DNA of 64,000 nt from CALHVX01 sp964640725 (lineage in GTDB: Bacteria; Pseudomonadota; Gammaproteobacteria; Pseudomonadales; Azotimanducaceae), in assembly GCA_964640725.1 (NCBI GenBank), contig CAZXIJ010000008.1:1-64000 (forward strand), written 5' to 3'. The notes beneath the pieces are model-generated. The model worked only from the letters and a program-made list of their open reading frames with translations. It was not told the DNA's origin and searched no databases. Each line of letters begins with the position of its first letter. The first letter of the stretch is position 1. The position numbers were made by a program, and so were the translations under genes. Below, piece by piece: positions 28,404-36,273 of this stretch.

Positions 28404-28438
28404 AACGCCGCCCAGCTTGTCTGCGCGGCGTTTTTTTT
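28404..28438 (+). terminator. Rho-independent terminator
   Basis: AACGCCGC and GCGGCGTT form an 8-bp GC-rich stem around a 13-base loop, followed by a run of eight T. It closes the gene ending at 28371 and insulates the antenna operon from it. Confidence 0.85.
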
Positions 28439-28696
28439 GGCCGGCGCAGGCTCCGATGTCAGCTTGTGGCGTCACAGGTCATTGACAGATAAAAGTGACA
28501 ATCAATGTCGACACTCCTGCCGGCCATTGCCTAAGGTCTGCCGTACCGGTGAAACAACGTGTCCTCATTGGAAGTGTGGTGCCCCGGGCGCCATACCAGA
28601 ATGGAAAAGCGGGAAGGTGGCGCTGTTCGTAGTCCGTGTCTTTGTCACTGATCAGAGGGAAGGTCTGAAGCTGGCCAACCCCGGGGAGAAATTTGA
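28439..28696 (+). promoter_or_regulatory. Leader and promoter region of the puc antenna operon, with a PpsR-like site
   Basis: This 258-bp stretch has no gene. At 28470-28487 CGTC-N10-GACA differs by one base from TGTC-N10-GACA, the target of PpsR/CrtJ repressors of photosynthesis genes. TGACA repeats at 28483-28487 and 28496-28500 and the palindrome TGTCGACA at 28506-28513 cluster just after it. The first TGACA belongs to a TTGACA that could serve as a -35 box, but no good -10 box follows. The pucB ribosome site GGGGAGAA lies at the end. Assignment to PpsR is inference. Confidence 0.35.
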
Positions 28697-28861
28697 ATGA
28701 CAGCAGATTCAGGTGCAGCTGACCGCGTATGGCCTACAGGCCTGACCGTGGGAGAGTCAGAAGAACTGCACAAGCACATCATCGATGGCACGCGAGTGTT
28801 CTTCGTAATTTCACTGACGGCGCACCTTTTGGTGTACCTCTTCACGCCGTGGCTCGGCTAA
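28697..28861 (+). CDS. pucB: LH2-type light-harvesting beta subunit
   Basis: The 54-residue peptide has the hallmark of LH2 beta polypeptides: SEELHKHIIDGTRVFF followed by LTAHLLVYLFTPWLG. His43 is the axial ligand of the B850-type bacteriochlorophyll, His25 sits exactly 18 residues before it (the conserved His -18), and Arg33 corresponds to beta-Arg20 of Rhodoblastus acidophilus LH2, which hydrogen-bonds the B800 pigment. One membrane helix spans about residues 30-50. GGGGAGAA lies 7 bases before the ATG, and pucA starts 11 bp after the stop. It forms the circular antenna with the alpha subunit in the photosynthetic membrane. Confidence 0.95.
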   Translation: MTADSGAADRVWPTGLTVGESEELHKHIIDGTRVFFVISLTAHLLVYLFTPWLG

Positions 28862-28872
28862 GGAGATAGACC

Positions 28873-29016
28873 ATGAATCAGTCTCGTATGTGGCTCGTTG
28901 TGAACCCAGGTTTCGGTATCCCGTTGTTTCTGGGTGGCGTCGCTGTAATTTCTTTGATCGTCCACGCATCAGTGATGGCTAACACCACCTGGTTCCCGGC
29001 GTTCTTTGGCGGTTGA
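28873..29016 (+). CDS. pucA: LH2-type light-harvesting alpha subunit with Phe44-Phe45
   Basis: The 47-residue peptide follows LH2 alpha almost position for position: MNQSRMWLVVNPGFGIP, His31 as bacteriochlorophyll ligand in the single membrane helix, and NTTWFPAFFGG at the end. In B800-850 LH2 residues 44 and 45 are Tyr and Trp and hydrogen-bond the acetyl groups of the B850 pigments; here both are Phe. Loss of those bonds is the known cause of the blue shift in LH3 (B800-820), where they are Phe and Leu. The peptide also lacks the longer C-terminal tail. AGGAGA lies just before the ATG. Confidence 0.95.
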   Translation: MNQSRMWLVVNPGFGIPLFLGGVAVISLIVHASVMANTTWFPAFFGG

Positions 29017-29022
29017 TTGATC

Positions 29023-29047
29023 GCCGGTAAGCGCTGTGTTTACCGGC
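29023..29047 (+). promoter_or_regulatory. Hairpin between pucA and pucC
   Basis: GCCGGTAA (29023-29030) and TTACCGGC (29040-29047) make a perfect 8-bp stem with a 9-base loop, 6 bp after pucA. There is no T-run, so it resembles the intercistronic hairpins that stabilise antenna mRNA or limit read-through into the downstream gene, as known for puf and puc operons. Confidence 0.55.
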
Positions 29048-29108
29048 TACCGTTCGTTCCGGAAAGGGTAGCGTCCGTTACCCTTGCGCGATGCAGGAGC
29101 CCGTGTGC

Positions 29109-30551
29109 ATGAGCACCCTTGGTCAACGTCTCGTAGAACGCTGGGTCGCGCTGGGGCCACGTTTCCTGCCCTTTGCAGATATGACGACCGGCGAGCTGAC
29201 CTGGCCCCGGTTACTGCGCCTTTCCCTTTTTCAAGTTTCTGTCGGCATGACCCTGGTTCTGCTTGCCGGCACGCTCAATCGCGTGATGATTGTCGAGCTG
29301 CAGGTGCCCGCGACGCTGGTCGGTATCATGCTCGCGCTGCCGTTGCTGGTAGCTCCGTTTCGCGCGCTGATTGGCTTTCGGTCGGACACGCATCGCAGCG
29401 AACTCGGCTGGCGCCGCATTCCCTTTATCTGGCGGGGCACGTTGCTCCAGTTTGGCGGCTTTTCGATCATGCCTTTCGCGCTGCTTGTGCTGGCGGGCCT
29501 GGGAGAGTCCAGCACAGCACCCTTGTGGGTAGGTCACGGCGCTGCGGCGCTCGCGTTTCTGCTGGCCGGCGCCGGCGCCCACACGGTGCAGACGGCAGGC
29601 CTTGCGCTCGTGACCGACCTGACGCCGGAACGATCTCACGCTCGCGCCGTCGGTTTCATGTATGTCGCGTTGCTCGTGGGCATGTTGTTGAGCGCGCTGC
29701 TGTTTGGCTGGCTGCTGCAGGTCTTCAGCCCGGGACGTCTGGTCGGCGTGGTGCAGGGCACCGCTCTGGCCGTAATGGTGTTGAACGGCATTGCCATGTG
29801 GAAGCAAGAGAGCCGTAGCAGAGCGCGCCGACCTGATCCTGCTGTGCCGCGTCCTTCGTTCCGTGCGGCCTGGGGAGAGCTTTGCCGCGGGCCGGGCACC
29901 GTCCGGGCCCTGGTGGCCGTCGGTTGCGGCACGTTGGCATTTGCCATGGCCGACATTCTCATTGAGCCTTTCGGTGGTCAGGTATTGCATCTGACCGTTG
30001 CGGACACCACGCGCCTGACGGCGCTGATCGCCGGCGGCGGGCTGATCGGCTTTGCCGGCGCGACCGTCGCGGTGGCCGGTGGCAGTCAGCCTTTTCGCGT
30101 GGCGCTGTTCGGTACGCTGCTCGGGTTGCCGGCTTTTGCCGCAATTATGGGCGCGCTACCCGTCGGCATGCCGGCGCTGTTTCTGTTGGGCAACTTGCTG
30201 CTGGGTATGGCTGGCGGCGTGTTCGCGCACGCAACCTGATGCGCCACCATGGCCAAGGCGCCCAAGGACCAGTCCGGGCTCGCTCTCGGTGCCTGGGGCG
30301 GTGTGCAGGCGACTGCGGCCGGCCTGGCGATGGCGCTGGCTGGCGGCCTGCGGGACGCGGTAACAGGCTATCTGCAGGCGACGGGCGACGCGGCGGCTGC
30401 GGCGTCGGCGGTTGTCGCGGGCTATTTCAGCGTTTACACCCTCGAAGTTCTGTTTCTGCTGGCGACGGTTTTCGTGCTGGTCCCGTTGCTCGGTTTGGGT
30501 CGCCGGCGTCTGGGATCTGACCGAGCGAGCGATGCCGAGGTAACGAGCTGA
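29109..30551 (+). pseudogene. pucC: PucC/LhaA-family antenna assembly transporter, interrupted by an in-frame TGA
   Basis: The frame encodes a 12-helix MFS-type protein of the PucC/LhaA/BCD family: MTTGELTWPRLLRLSLFQVS, then IGFRSDTHRSELGWRRIPFI and WRGTLLQFGG are typical. These proteins shuttle or assemble bacteriochlorophyll antenna. TGA at 30237-30239 interrupts the conserved stretch usually read as H-x-T-L-T-A-T-M; the same frame then continues without shift as CATMAKAPKDQSGLALGAWG to the natural stop at 30549-30551. Read through, the protein would be about 480 residues, normal for the family. Stopping at the TGA loses roughly the last three helices. The ATG at 29109 has AGGAG upstream. 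It may be a true nonsense mutation, a sequencing error, or a site of read-through. Confidence 0.85.
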
Positions 30552-31027
30552 TGGCGGTGATCCCGATTCTTCAGGACCCTGATCCGCGGCTGCGGCAGGT
30601 ATCTGAGCCGGTTACGGAGTTCGACCAGAGCTACCAGTCGATCCTCGAGGACTTGCTTGACACCTTCGCCTCGACCGATGGCATCGGGCTGGCAGCGCCG
30701 CAGATCGGCTATCCGCTGCGCGTGCTCGTCATGGACCTGTCCGCCGACCGGGCCAGCCCCCGGGTTCTGGTCAACCCCGGCATTCTCGCCAGCTCCGGGT
30801 TTGCGATTGTCGACGAATCCTGTGCATCGGTGCCGGGGGTGACCGGCAAAGTCGCTCGAGCCAGCCGGCTGGAGGTAGCGGCGCAAGATCCCGACGGTCT
30901 GGAAGTGGTCACTCGGCTGGAGGGTATGGAGGCGGTTTGCCTTCAGCACGAGCTGGAACATCTCGATGGCAAGCTGTTCATCGACCGTCTGCCCCTGTGG
31001 CGCCACCTGTTCCGCAAGGCGGGCTAA
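30551..31027 (+). CDS. def: Peptide deformylase, variant motif 2
   Basis: The 158-residue enzyme removes formyl groups from nascent proteins. Motif 1 GIGLAAPQ is perfect. Motif 2 is ESCASVPG instead of the usual EGCLSVPG, but metal-ligand Cys91 is kept. Motif 3 is QHELEHLDG, with His133, Glu134 and His137. The ATG overlaps the last base of the pucC stop (TGATG), so it is likely translationally coupled to pucC. A def gene at the end of an antenna operon is unusual; it may be a second copy beside the housekeeping one paired with fmt, which is not in this window. Confidence 0.88.
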   Translation: MAVIPILQDPDPRLRQVSEPVTEFDQSYQSILEDLLDTFASTDGIGLAAPQIGYPLRVLVMDLSADRASPRVLVNPGILASSGFAIVDESCASVPGVTGKVARASRLEVAAQDPDGLEVVTRLEGMEAVCLQHELEHLDGKLFIDRLPLWRHLFRKAG

Positions 31028-31059
31028 GACTCGCAGGCGACCTTCCTTCCGCCGGACGG

Positions 31060-32511
31060 TCAGGACTCGACAAAGCCGAGCGCATTGCCCGAGGGCAACG
31101 TGCGATGAATTTGCCGAAACTGCGCTTCCAGCAGTTTGCGCGTGCGCGGTTCCTGCTGGATCCGGTTGTTGAGCTCCAGCGGGTCCTGCTCCAGTTGGTA
31201 GAGCTCTCGGGCCTTGCCGTCCCGGTCGAGCAGCATTTTCCAGGGCCCAGTGCGGACGGCGAATTCAAGTTCCCCACGGCCTGCCATCGCCCAGAACAGC
31301 GTTCGCTCTGGCGACCTGCCGCCTTGGAGCGCGGCCAGCATGCTCTCGCCGTCCAGGGGTTGCAGCTCGTCGGGCCGGGCGCCGGTCAGCTCTGCGACGG
31401 TCGGAAACCAGTCCAGCCCGGTGATTGGCGTGTCGATCGTGGCCCCGGCGGGTATGGCGCCCGGGAGCCGAACGATGGCCGGGACTCGAATGCCGCCCTC
31501 GTACAGATAGTGCTTGCGGCCCCGCAGGCCGCCGGTGCTGCCGTGGGCGTTGACCTCGTGCCACGCTTGCCAGCGCTCCGTGACCGGGCCGTTGTCGCTC
31601 GCAAAGATCACCAGGGTCCGTTGCGAGGTTCCGGTTTTTTCGAGGTGCTGCAGGAGCCGTCCAAGCTGCGCATCCAGCCAGGAGATATTTGCGTAGTACT
31701 CGCCGGGCCCTCTGGGAACCAGCAGGGTCCAGGGCGGCTCGTTGCCGCCGGAGGGAATGGGGACCACGTTGCCGCGCGTGAACTGGCTGTACTGCTTGTT
31801 GAACGCTGGCGGGTTTTCGATGGTCGTATGCGGCTCGGCCATGCTGAGCATCAGGAAATAGGGCTGCCTGGCATCGAGCCGGGCGAGCCAGGATAAGGCT
31901 TCGTCAACATACAGCTTGGCGGTGTAGCCCGCCTGCGTAGGCTGCAGCTGCCGTCCCCGGTAGATATTGATCGGATTGCGGTTGGTCGGGATCTGGTAGG
32001 CGTTATGGCCGTAAAAGTGATCAAAACCCTGGTCCTGGGGCTGCGGTTCCTCGGCCTTGCCGAGGTCCGAGTTGAGGTGCCATTTGCCAATCAGTGCGGT
32101 GGCGTAGCCCTGGTCCCGAAGGGCTTCTGCGAGGGTGTGTTCCTCTGCTTTCAAATAGATGCCTGAGTCCGGCGGGATCCAGCTGCGGATGCCGGACCGG
32201 TAGGGAATGCGACCGGTCAGGAGGCCGGCTCGGGACGGTGAGCACAGAGCCGATGGCGCGTAGTACTGGGTCAATCGCACACCCTCACGGGCGAGCTTGT
32301 CCAGGGCGGGCGTTTTGATGGTGGGGTGGCCGTAGCTGCCCAGGTCCCCGTACCCAAGATCGTCAACGTAAATGAGCAACACGTTGGGCGCCGCCTCGGT
32401 CGCTCGGTCCCCGGTGCTGGCTGTCGCTGCAGCCTTGGCGCCGCCGGGGATGCCTAGGGCGCAAACCAGGGCCGTGGTGGCGATAGCTAGCAGGAGTGAG
32501 CTCGAGCGCAC
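31060..32511 (-). CDS. Sulfatase (arylsulfatase family), exported
   Basis: The 483-residue protein has a signal peptide (SSSLLLAIATTALVCALG), the metal-binding start NVLLIYVDDLGYGDLGSYG, and the sulfatase motif CSPSRAGLLTGR, whose Cys is converted to formylglycine. Downstream HWHLNS-type and FASDNGPVTE motifs complete the family pattern. It cleaves sulfate esters, probably from algal or host polysaccharides in the periplasm. GTG 32511 is chosen to place the signal peptide at the N-terminus; another GTG at 32568 adds 19 residues. It lies upstream of and divergent from the sulfate-activation genes, although a sulfatase releases sulfate rather than uses ATP sulfurylase. Confidence 0.9.
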   Translation of the reverse strand: MRSSSLLLAIATTALVCALGIPGGAKAAATASTGDRATEAAPNVLLIYVDDLGYGDLGSYGHPTIKTPALDKLAREGVRLTQYYAPSALCSPSRAGLLTGRIPYRSGIRSWIPPDSGIYLKAEEHTLAEALRDQGYATALIGKWHLNSDLGKAEEPQPQDQGFDHFYGHNAYQIPTNRNPINIYRGRQLQPTQAGYTAKLYVDEALSWLARLDARQPYFLMLSMAEPHTTIENPPAFNKQYSQFTRGNVVPIPSGGNEPPWTLLVPRGPGEYYANISWLDAQLGRLLQHLEKTGTSQRTLVIFASDNGPVTERWQAWHEVNAHGSTGGLRGRKHYLYEGGIRVPAIVRLPGAIPAGATIDTPITGLDWFPTVAELTGARPDELQPLDGESMLAALQGGRSPERTLFWAMAGRGELEFAVRTGPWKMLLDRDGKARELYQLEQDPLELNNRIQQEPRTRKLLEAQFRQIHRTLPSGNALGFVES

Positions 32512-32881
32512 GGCAGGATCCGGCCCAGGAAATGAGGCAACAAGATACCTGTTGGGCTGCCGTTTCACGAGGCAAGGACAGAACTGGCCAACCGCTGCGT
32601 GAGCGAGGCCCGACGTGCCATGACGGGTGTTTGCTGCTCTGGGCCTGTTTTGGATTGCGAGTACTGTCGCATAATGCAGAAATATAATTATTCATTGCAT
32701 TTTGAGGGGTGACAACTGATAAACTGCGTTTCGAATTTAGCCAAACTGCGAAATACCACACAGTTTTCGTTCGATTTGGCCGTAATTAATTCTCTGATGA
32801 TACGAATTTGCGCGCGGATCCTCTGGCTGCATGGCCAGATTAAATCGGCTCCACAGCGCGTGTACCAACGAGCAGGAATTT
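32512..32881. promoter_or_regulatory. AT-rich divergent control region between sulfatase and cysD
   Basis: This 370-bp gap has no convincing gene. Its right half (about 32640-32815) is strikingly AT-rich for this chromosome. It holds nested dyads: AATGCA (32673-32678) with TGCATT (32696-32701), centred on the palindrome ATAATTAT (32684-32691). The position suits promoters and operators for the cysD-cysNC operon. I see no specific CysB or SAM-riboswitch consensus. Confidence 0.4.
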
Positions 32882-34372
32882 ATGTCGCTTCCCAAAGAGA
32901 TTTACAGCAACCGCACCGATGACCAGGGCCAGCTTCGGGTCTGGGACGTCGCGGCGGTCCATGCGGTGGTTACCCAGTCCCTCGACCAGGCCCAGCGGTC
33001 CACGGAGCGAGCCCTGGACGCGTCCGGGCTGTTGCCGTCCATTATGAAGCTCGAGCAGCTGGCCGATGAGCTGGGTCGTCCCGGCCGCGTCAGCGTTGCC
33101 CGATCCATCGACGAGCAGGCCCGCGCCAAGCGCAAGCAGAGCCTGATCGCTCAGGTTCACGAGACGCCGGAAGGCCAGCAGGTCCTGTTCGCCAACGACG
33201 CCCGCGGCGGTCGCCGCTGGCTGTTCCTGGACAAGGCAGAGCCGTCCGAACAGGAATGGCTGACGCTGCTGGATGCGCTGACTGGCGGCAAGAACGCTGT
33301 GCTCTGGCCCACCGGCAAGCTGGTTGGCGCGCTTCGGCCCCTCGTGGGCCGGGAGCTCACCCACGACCTGAAGCTGCCCTCCGGGACCGTGCTGCGCCTG
33401 GGCCTGATGGCCTATCGCGACATCGCTGCCATGGAGCTGCGGACAGAAGGGGAGCGCAAGCATCGCCCCTCAACCACCATGACGCACCTGGATCGCCTGG
33501 AAGCGGAGAGCATGCACATCATCCGCGAGGTGATGGCGCTGTCAGAAAACCCGGTCTTTATGTACTCCGTCGGCAAAGACAGCTCCGTCATGCTGCACCT
33601 CGCGCGCAAGGCCTTTGCGCCGAGCCCGCCGCCGTTTCCGCTGCTGCACGTGGATACCCGCTGGGAGTGCCAGGAGGTCTATGACTTCCGTGACCAGATG
33701 GCCAAAGAGAGCGGCATGGAGCTCATCGTTCACATCAACCCGGAAGGCATTGAGAAGGACATCAACCCCTTCGATCACGGCAGCGCGCTGCACACGGACA
33801 TCATGAAGACCCAGGCGCTCAAGCAAGCGCTGGACGAGCACAAGTTCGACGTCGCTTTTGGCGGTGCCCGCCGCGACGAAGAAAAGAGCCGCGCCAAAGA
33901 GCGGGTTTTTTCTTTCCGGAACGAAGCACACCGCTGGGATCCGAAAAATCAGCGACCGGAACTGTGGAACCTGTACAACGCCAACAAGCGCAAGGGCGAG
34001 AGCATTCGTGTGTTCCCGCTGTCCAACTGGACCGAGCTCGACATCTGGCAGTACATCTACCGGGAGTCGATTCCGATTGTGCCGCTGTACTTTTCGGCAG
34101 AGCGGCCGGTGGTTACCCGCGACGACATGCTGATTGTTGTTGACGACGATCGCATGCCGCTGTTCCCGGACGAGCAGGTCGAGCTGAAACACGTTCGCTA
34201 TCGCTCTCTGGGTTGCTACCCGCTGACCGGCGCCTTTGATTCCAAGGCGGCCAACCTTTCCGACATTTTGCTTGAGCTGCTTGAAAGCCGGGTGAGCGAG
34301 CGCCAGGGGCGGGCCATTGACCGCGACCAGGGTGCCTCCATGGAACAGAAGAAACAGGAGGGCTACTTCTAA
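32882..34372 (+). CDS. cysD: Sulfate adenylyltransferase subunit 2 (CysD) with a 199-residue N-terminal extension
   Basis: Residues 200-496 are a complete CysD: MTHLDRLEAESMHIIREVMA, the PP-loop MYSVGKDSSVMLHLARKAF, and RDEEKSRAKERVFSFRN. With CysN it makes adenosine 5'-phosphosulfate from ATP and sulfate. Before it, in the same frame, come 199 residues (from MSLPKEIYSNRTDDQGQLRV to GERKHRPSTT) with no match I recognise. The ATG at 32882 has an AGGA upstream, while no ribosome site precedes Met200, and the codon pattern is protein-like throughout, so the extension looks genuine. Usual CysD proteins are about 300 residues. The stop overlaps the cysNC start (TAATG). Confidence 0.9.
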   Translation: MSLPKEIYSNRTDDQGQLRVWDVAAVHAVVTQSLDQAQRSTERALDASGLLPSIMKLEQLADELGRPGRVSVARSIDEQARAKRKQSLIAQVHETPEGQQVLFANDARGGRRWLFLDKAEPSEQEWLTLLDALTGGKNAVLWPTGKLVGALRPLVGRELTHDLKLPSGTVLRLGLMAYRDIAAMELRTEGERKHRPSTTMTHLDRLEAESMHIIREVMALSENPVFMYSVGKDSSVMLHLARKAFAPSPPPFPLLHVDTRWECQEVYDFRDQMAKESGMELIVHINPEGIEKDINPFDHGSALHTDIMKTQALKQALDEHKFDVAFGGARRDEEKSRAKERVFSFRNEAHRWDPKNQRPELWNLYNANKRKGESIRVFPLSNWTELDIWQYIYRESIPIVPLYFSAERPVVTRDDMLIVVDDDRMPLFPDEQVELKHVRYRSLGCYPLTGAFDSKAANLSDILLELLESRVSERQGRAIDRDQGASMEQKKQEGYF

Positions 34373-36273
34373 TGGCCATCGCAGAAGTCACCACGAACAA
34401 CACCGTAGCCGCCAAGATCGAATCTTATCTGGCGAACCAGGCCAAGCTCGATATGCTGCGGTTCATTACCTGCGGCAGCGTCGACGACGGCAAGAGCACG
34501 CTCATCGGCCGGATGCTGTATGAAGCGCAGATGATCTTCGAAGACCAGGTCAGCGCGCTCAAGACCGATTCTCGCCGCCAGGGCACCCAGGGCGGCGATA
34601 TCGACTTCGCGTTGCTGGTCGACGGTCTGGCTGCCGAGCGGGAGCAGGGCATCACCATCGACGTTGCGTACCGCTTCTTCGCGACTGACCATCGCAAGTT
34701 CATTGTTGCCGACACGCCCGGACACGAGCAGTACACGCGCAACATGGTCACCGGTGCCTCGACCGCCGACGTCGCCGTGATCCTCATCGATGCCTCTCAG
34801 GGCGTTCTGACGCAGACCCGGCGGCACTCGTTCATCGTTTCCATGCTGGGGATTCGCCACGTTGTGCTGGCCGTGAACAAGATGGACCTGGTGGACTTCG
34901 ACGGCGAGCGCTACCAGGAGATCGTTGACGAGTACCGCGAGTTCGCCAAGGCGCTGGACTTCGTGTCGATCACGCCGATCCCGCTGTCAGCACTGGATGG
35001 CGACAATGTTATCCAGCCGTCCCAGCGCACGCCCTGGTACAGCGGCCCGACGCTCATGGGTTTTCTGGAAACCGTCGAAGTTCGTGCCGCAGAGCTCGAG
35101 CACGGCTTCCGTTTTCCCGTGCAGTGGGTGAACCGGCCGAACTCAGATTTTCGCGGCTACTCCGGCACCATTACCGCCGGTACCGTGAATCGCGGCGATG
35201 CAGTGCGGATTCTGCCCGCCGGCGCTGAGGCCAAAATCCAGGATATCTTCCTGGCCAACGACCCCATGGAGACCGCGATCGCCGATCAGGCGGTGACCAT
35301 CACCCTGGATCGGGAAGTCGACGCCAGCCGGGGCGACGTGATCGTTGCGGCCACGGATCCGTGCGAGGTGTCGGACCAGTTCGAGACGTCGCTGGTGTGG
35401 ATGGATGCGGACGAGGGCTTTGTCGGCCGCTCCTACTGGATCCAGGTCGGTACCATGCGTGCCAACGCCACCATCACTGACATCAAGTACTGCTACAACA
35501 TCAACACGCTCGAAGAGCTGTCGAGCCGCTCGCTGAGCCTGAACGACATTGGCCGGGTGACGCTGAGCATCGACAAGCCCATCCCCTTTGAGCCCTACCG
35601 CGACTGCGCGGGCCTGGGAGCCTTCGTGCTGGTCGATCGCTACTCGAACGCGACCGTTGGCGCCGGCATGGTGGACTTCGCCCTGCGACGGGCCACCAAC
35701 GTGCACCGGCAGCGAATCACCATTGATCAGGAAGCACGGACGCGTCTGAACGGCCACCGCGGCAAGGTGCTGTGGTTCACCGGTCTGAGCGGCAGCGGCA
35801 AGTCGACGTTGACCGATGCGGTCGAGCAGGCGCTGTACAAGCGCGGCATTCGTACCTACATCCTGGATGGCGACAACGTGCGGCACGGCCTCAACCGGGA
35901 TCTGGGCTTCACGGACGCTGACCGGGTTGAAAACATCCGGCGCATTGCCGAGGTTTCCAAGCTCATGGCCGAGTCCGGGGTGGTGGTGCTGACCGCGTTC
36001 ATCTCGCCGTTCCGGTCCGAGCGGGATATGGCCCGGGCGCTGTTCAAGCCGGAGGACTTTTTCGAGATCTATCTCGATACGCCGCTGTCGGTTGCGGAGG
36101 AGCGTGATCCGAAAGGGCTCTACGCCAAAGCACGGCGCGGCGAGCTGCCGCACTTTACCGGCATCGACAGCCCTTACGAGGCGCCGGAGACTGCCGAGCT
36201 GGCCCTGCCAACAGCGGACCTCAGTATTGAGGAGTGCGTGGCCAAGGTCCTTCAGACCTGCTTCGACGACTAG
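34372..36273 (+). CDS. cysNC: Bifunctional sulfate adenylyltransferase subunit 1 / APS kinase (CysNC)
   Basis: The 633-residue fusion has an EF-Tu-like GTPase (CysN, residues 1 to about 440: GSVDDGKSTLIGRMLYE, DTPGHEQYTRNM, NKMDLVD) and a C-terminal APS kinase (CysC, about 462-633: HRGKVLWFTGLSGSGKSTLT, HGLNRDLGFTDADRVENIRR). CysN couples GTP hydrolysis to APS synthesis by CysD, and CysC phosphorylates APS to PAPS for assimilation or sulfonation. It overlaps cysD by one base, so translation is coupled. Its last four bases overlap the convergent TPR gene. Confidence 0.95.
   Translation: MAIAEVTTNNTVAAKIESYLANQAKLDMLRFITCGSVDDGKSTLIGRMLYEAQMIFEDQVSALKTDSRRQGTQGGDIDFALLVDGLAAEREQGITIDVAYRFFATDHRKFIVADTPGHEQYTRNMVTGASTADVAVILIDASQGVLTQTRRHSFIVSMLGIRHVVLAVNKMDLVDFDGERYQEIVDEYREFAKALDFVSITPIPLSALDGDNVIQPSQRTPWYSGPTLMGFLETVEVRAAELEHGFRFPVQWVNRPNSDFRGYSGTITAGTVNRGDAVRILPAGAEAKIQDIFLANDPMETAIADQAVTITLDREVDASRGDVIVAATDPCEVSDQFETSLVWMDADEGFVGRSYWIQVGTMRANATITDIKYCYNINTLEELSSRSLSLNDIGRVTLSIDKPIPFEPYRDCAGLGAFVLVDRYSNATVGAGMVDFALRRATNVHRQRITIDQEARTRLNGHRGKVLWFTGLSGSGKSTLTDAVEQALYKRGIRTYILDGDNVRHGLNRDLGFTDADRVENIRRIAEVSKLMAESGVVVLTAFISPFRSERDMARALFKPEDFFEIYLDTPLSVAEERDPKGLYAKARRGELPHFTGIDSPYEAPETAELALPTADLSIEECVAKVLQTCFDD

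Noticed and set aside
30237..30239. TGA in pucC as selenocysteine
   Set aside because: PucC is not a selenoprotein family, the expected residue is Leu, and I see no clear SECIS-like hairpin immediately after the codon.
30239..30520. A 93-codon frame starting at the pucC stop
   Set aside because: It is a Gly/Arg-rich shift of the pucC tail; the family sequence continues in the original frame instead.
32512..32881. A SAM or other riboswitch ahead of cysD
   Set aside because: The gap contains dyads but no conserved riboswitch core or terminator-like alternative structure that I can recognise.
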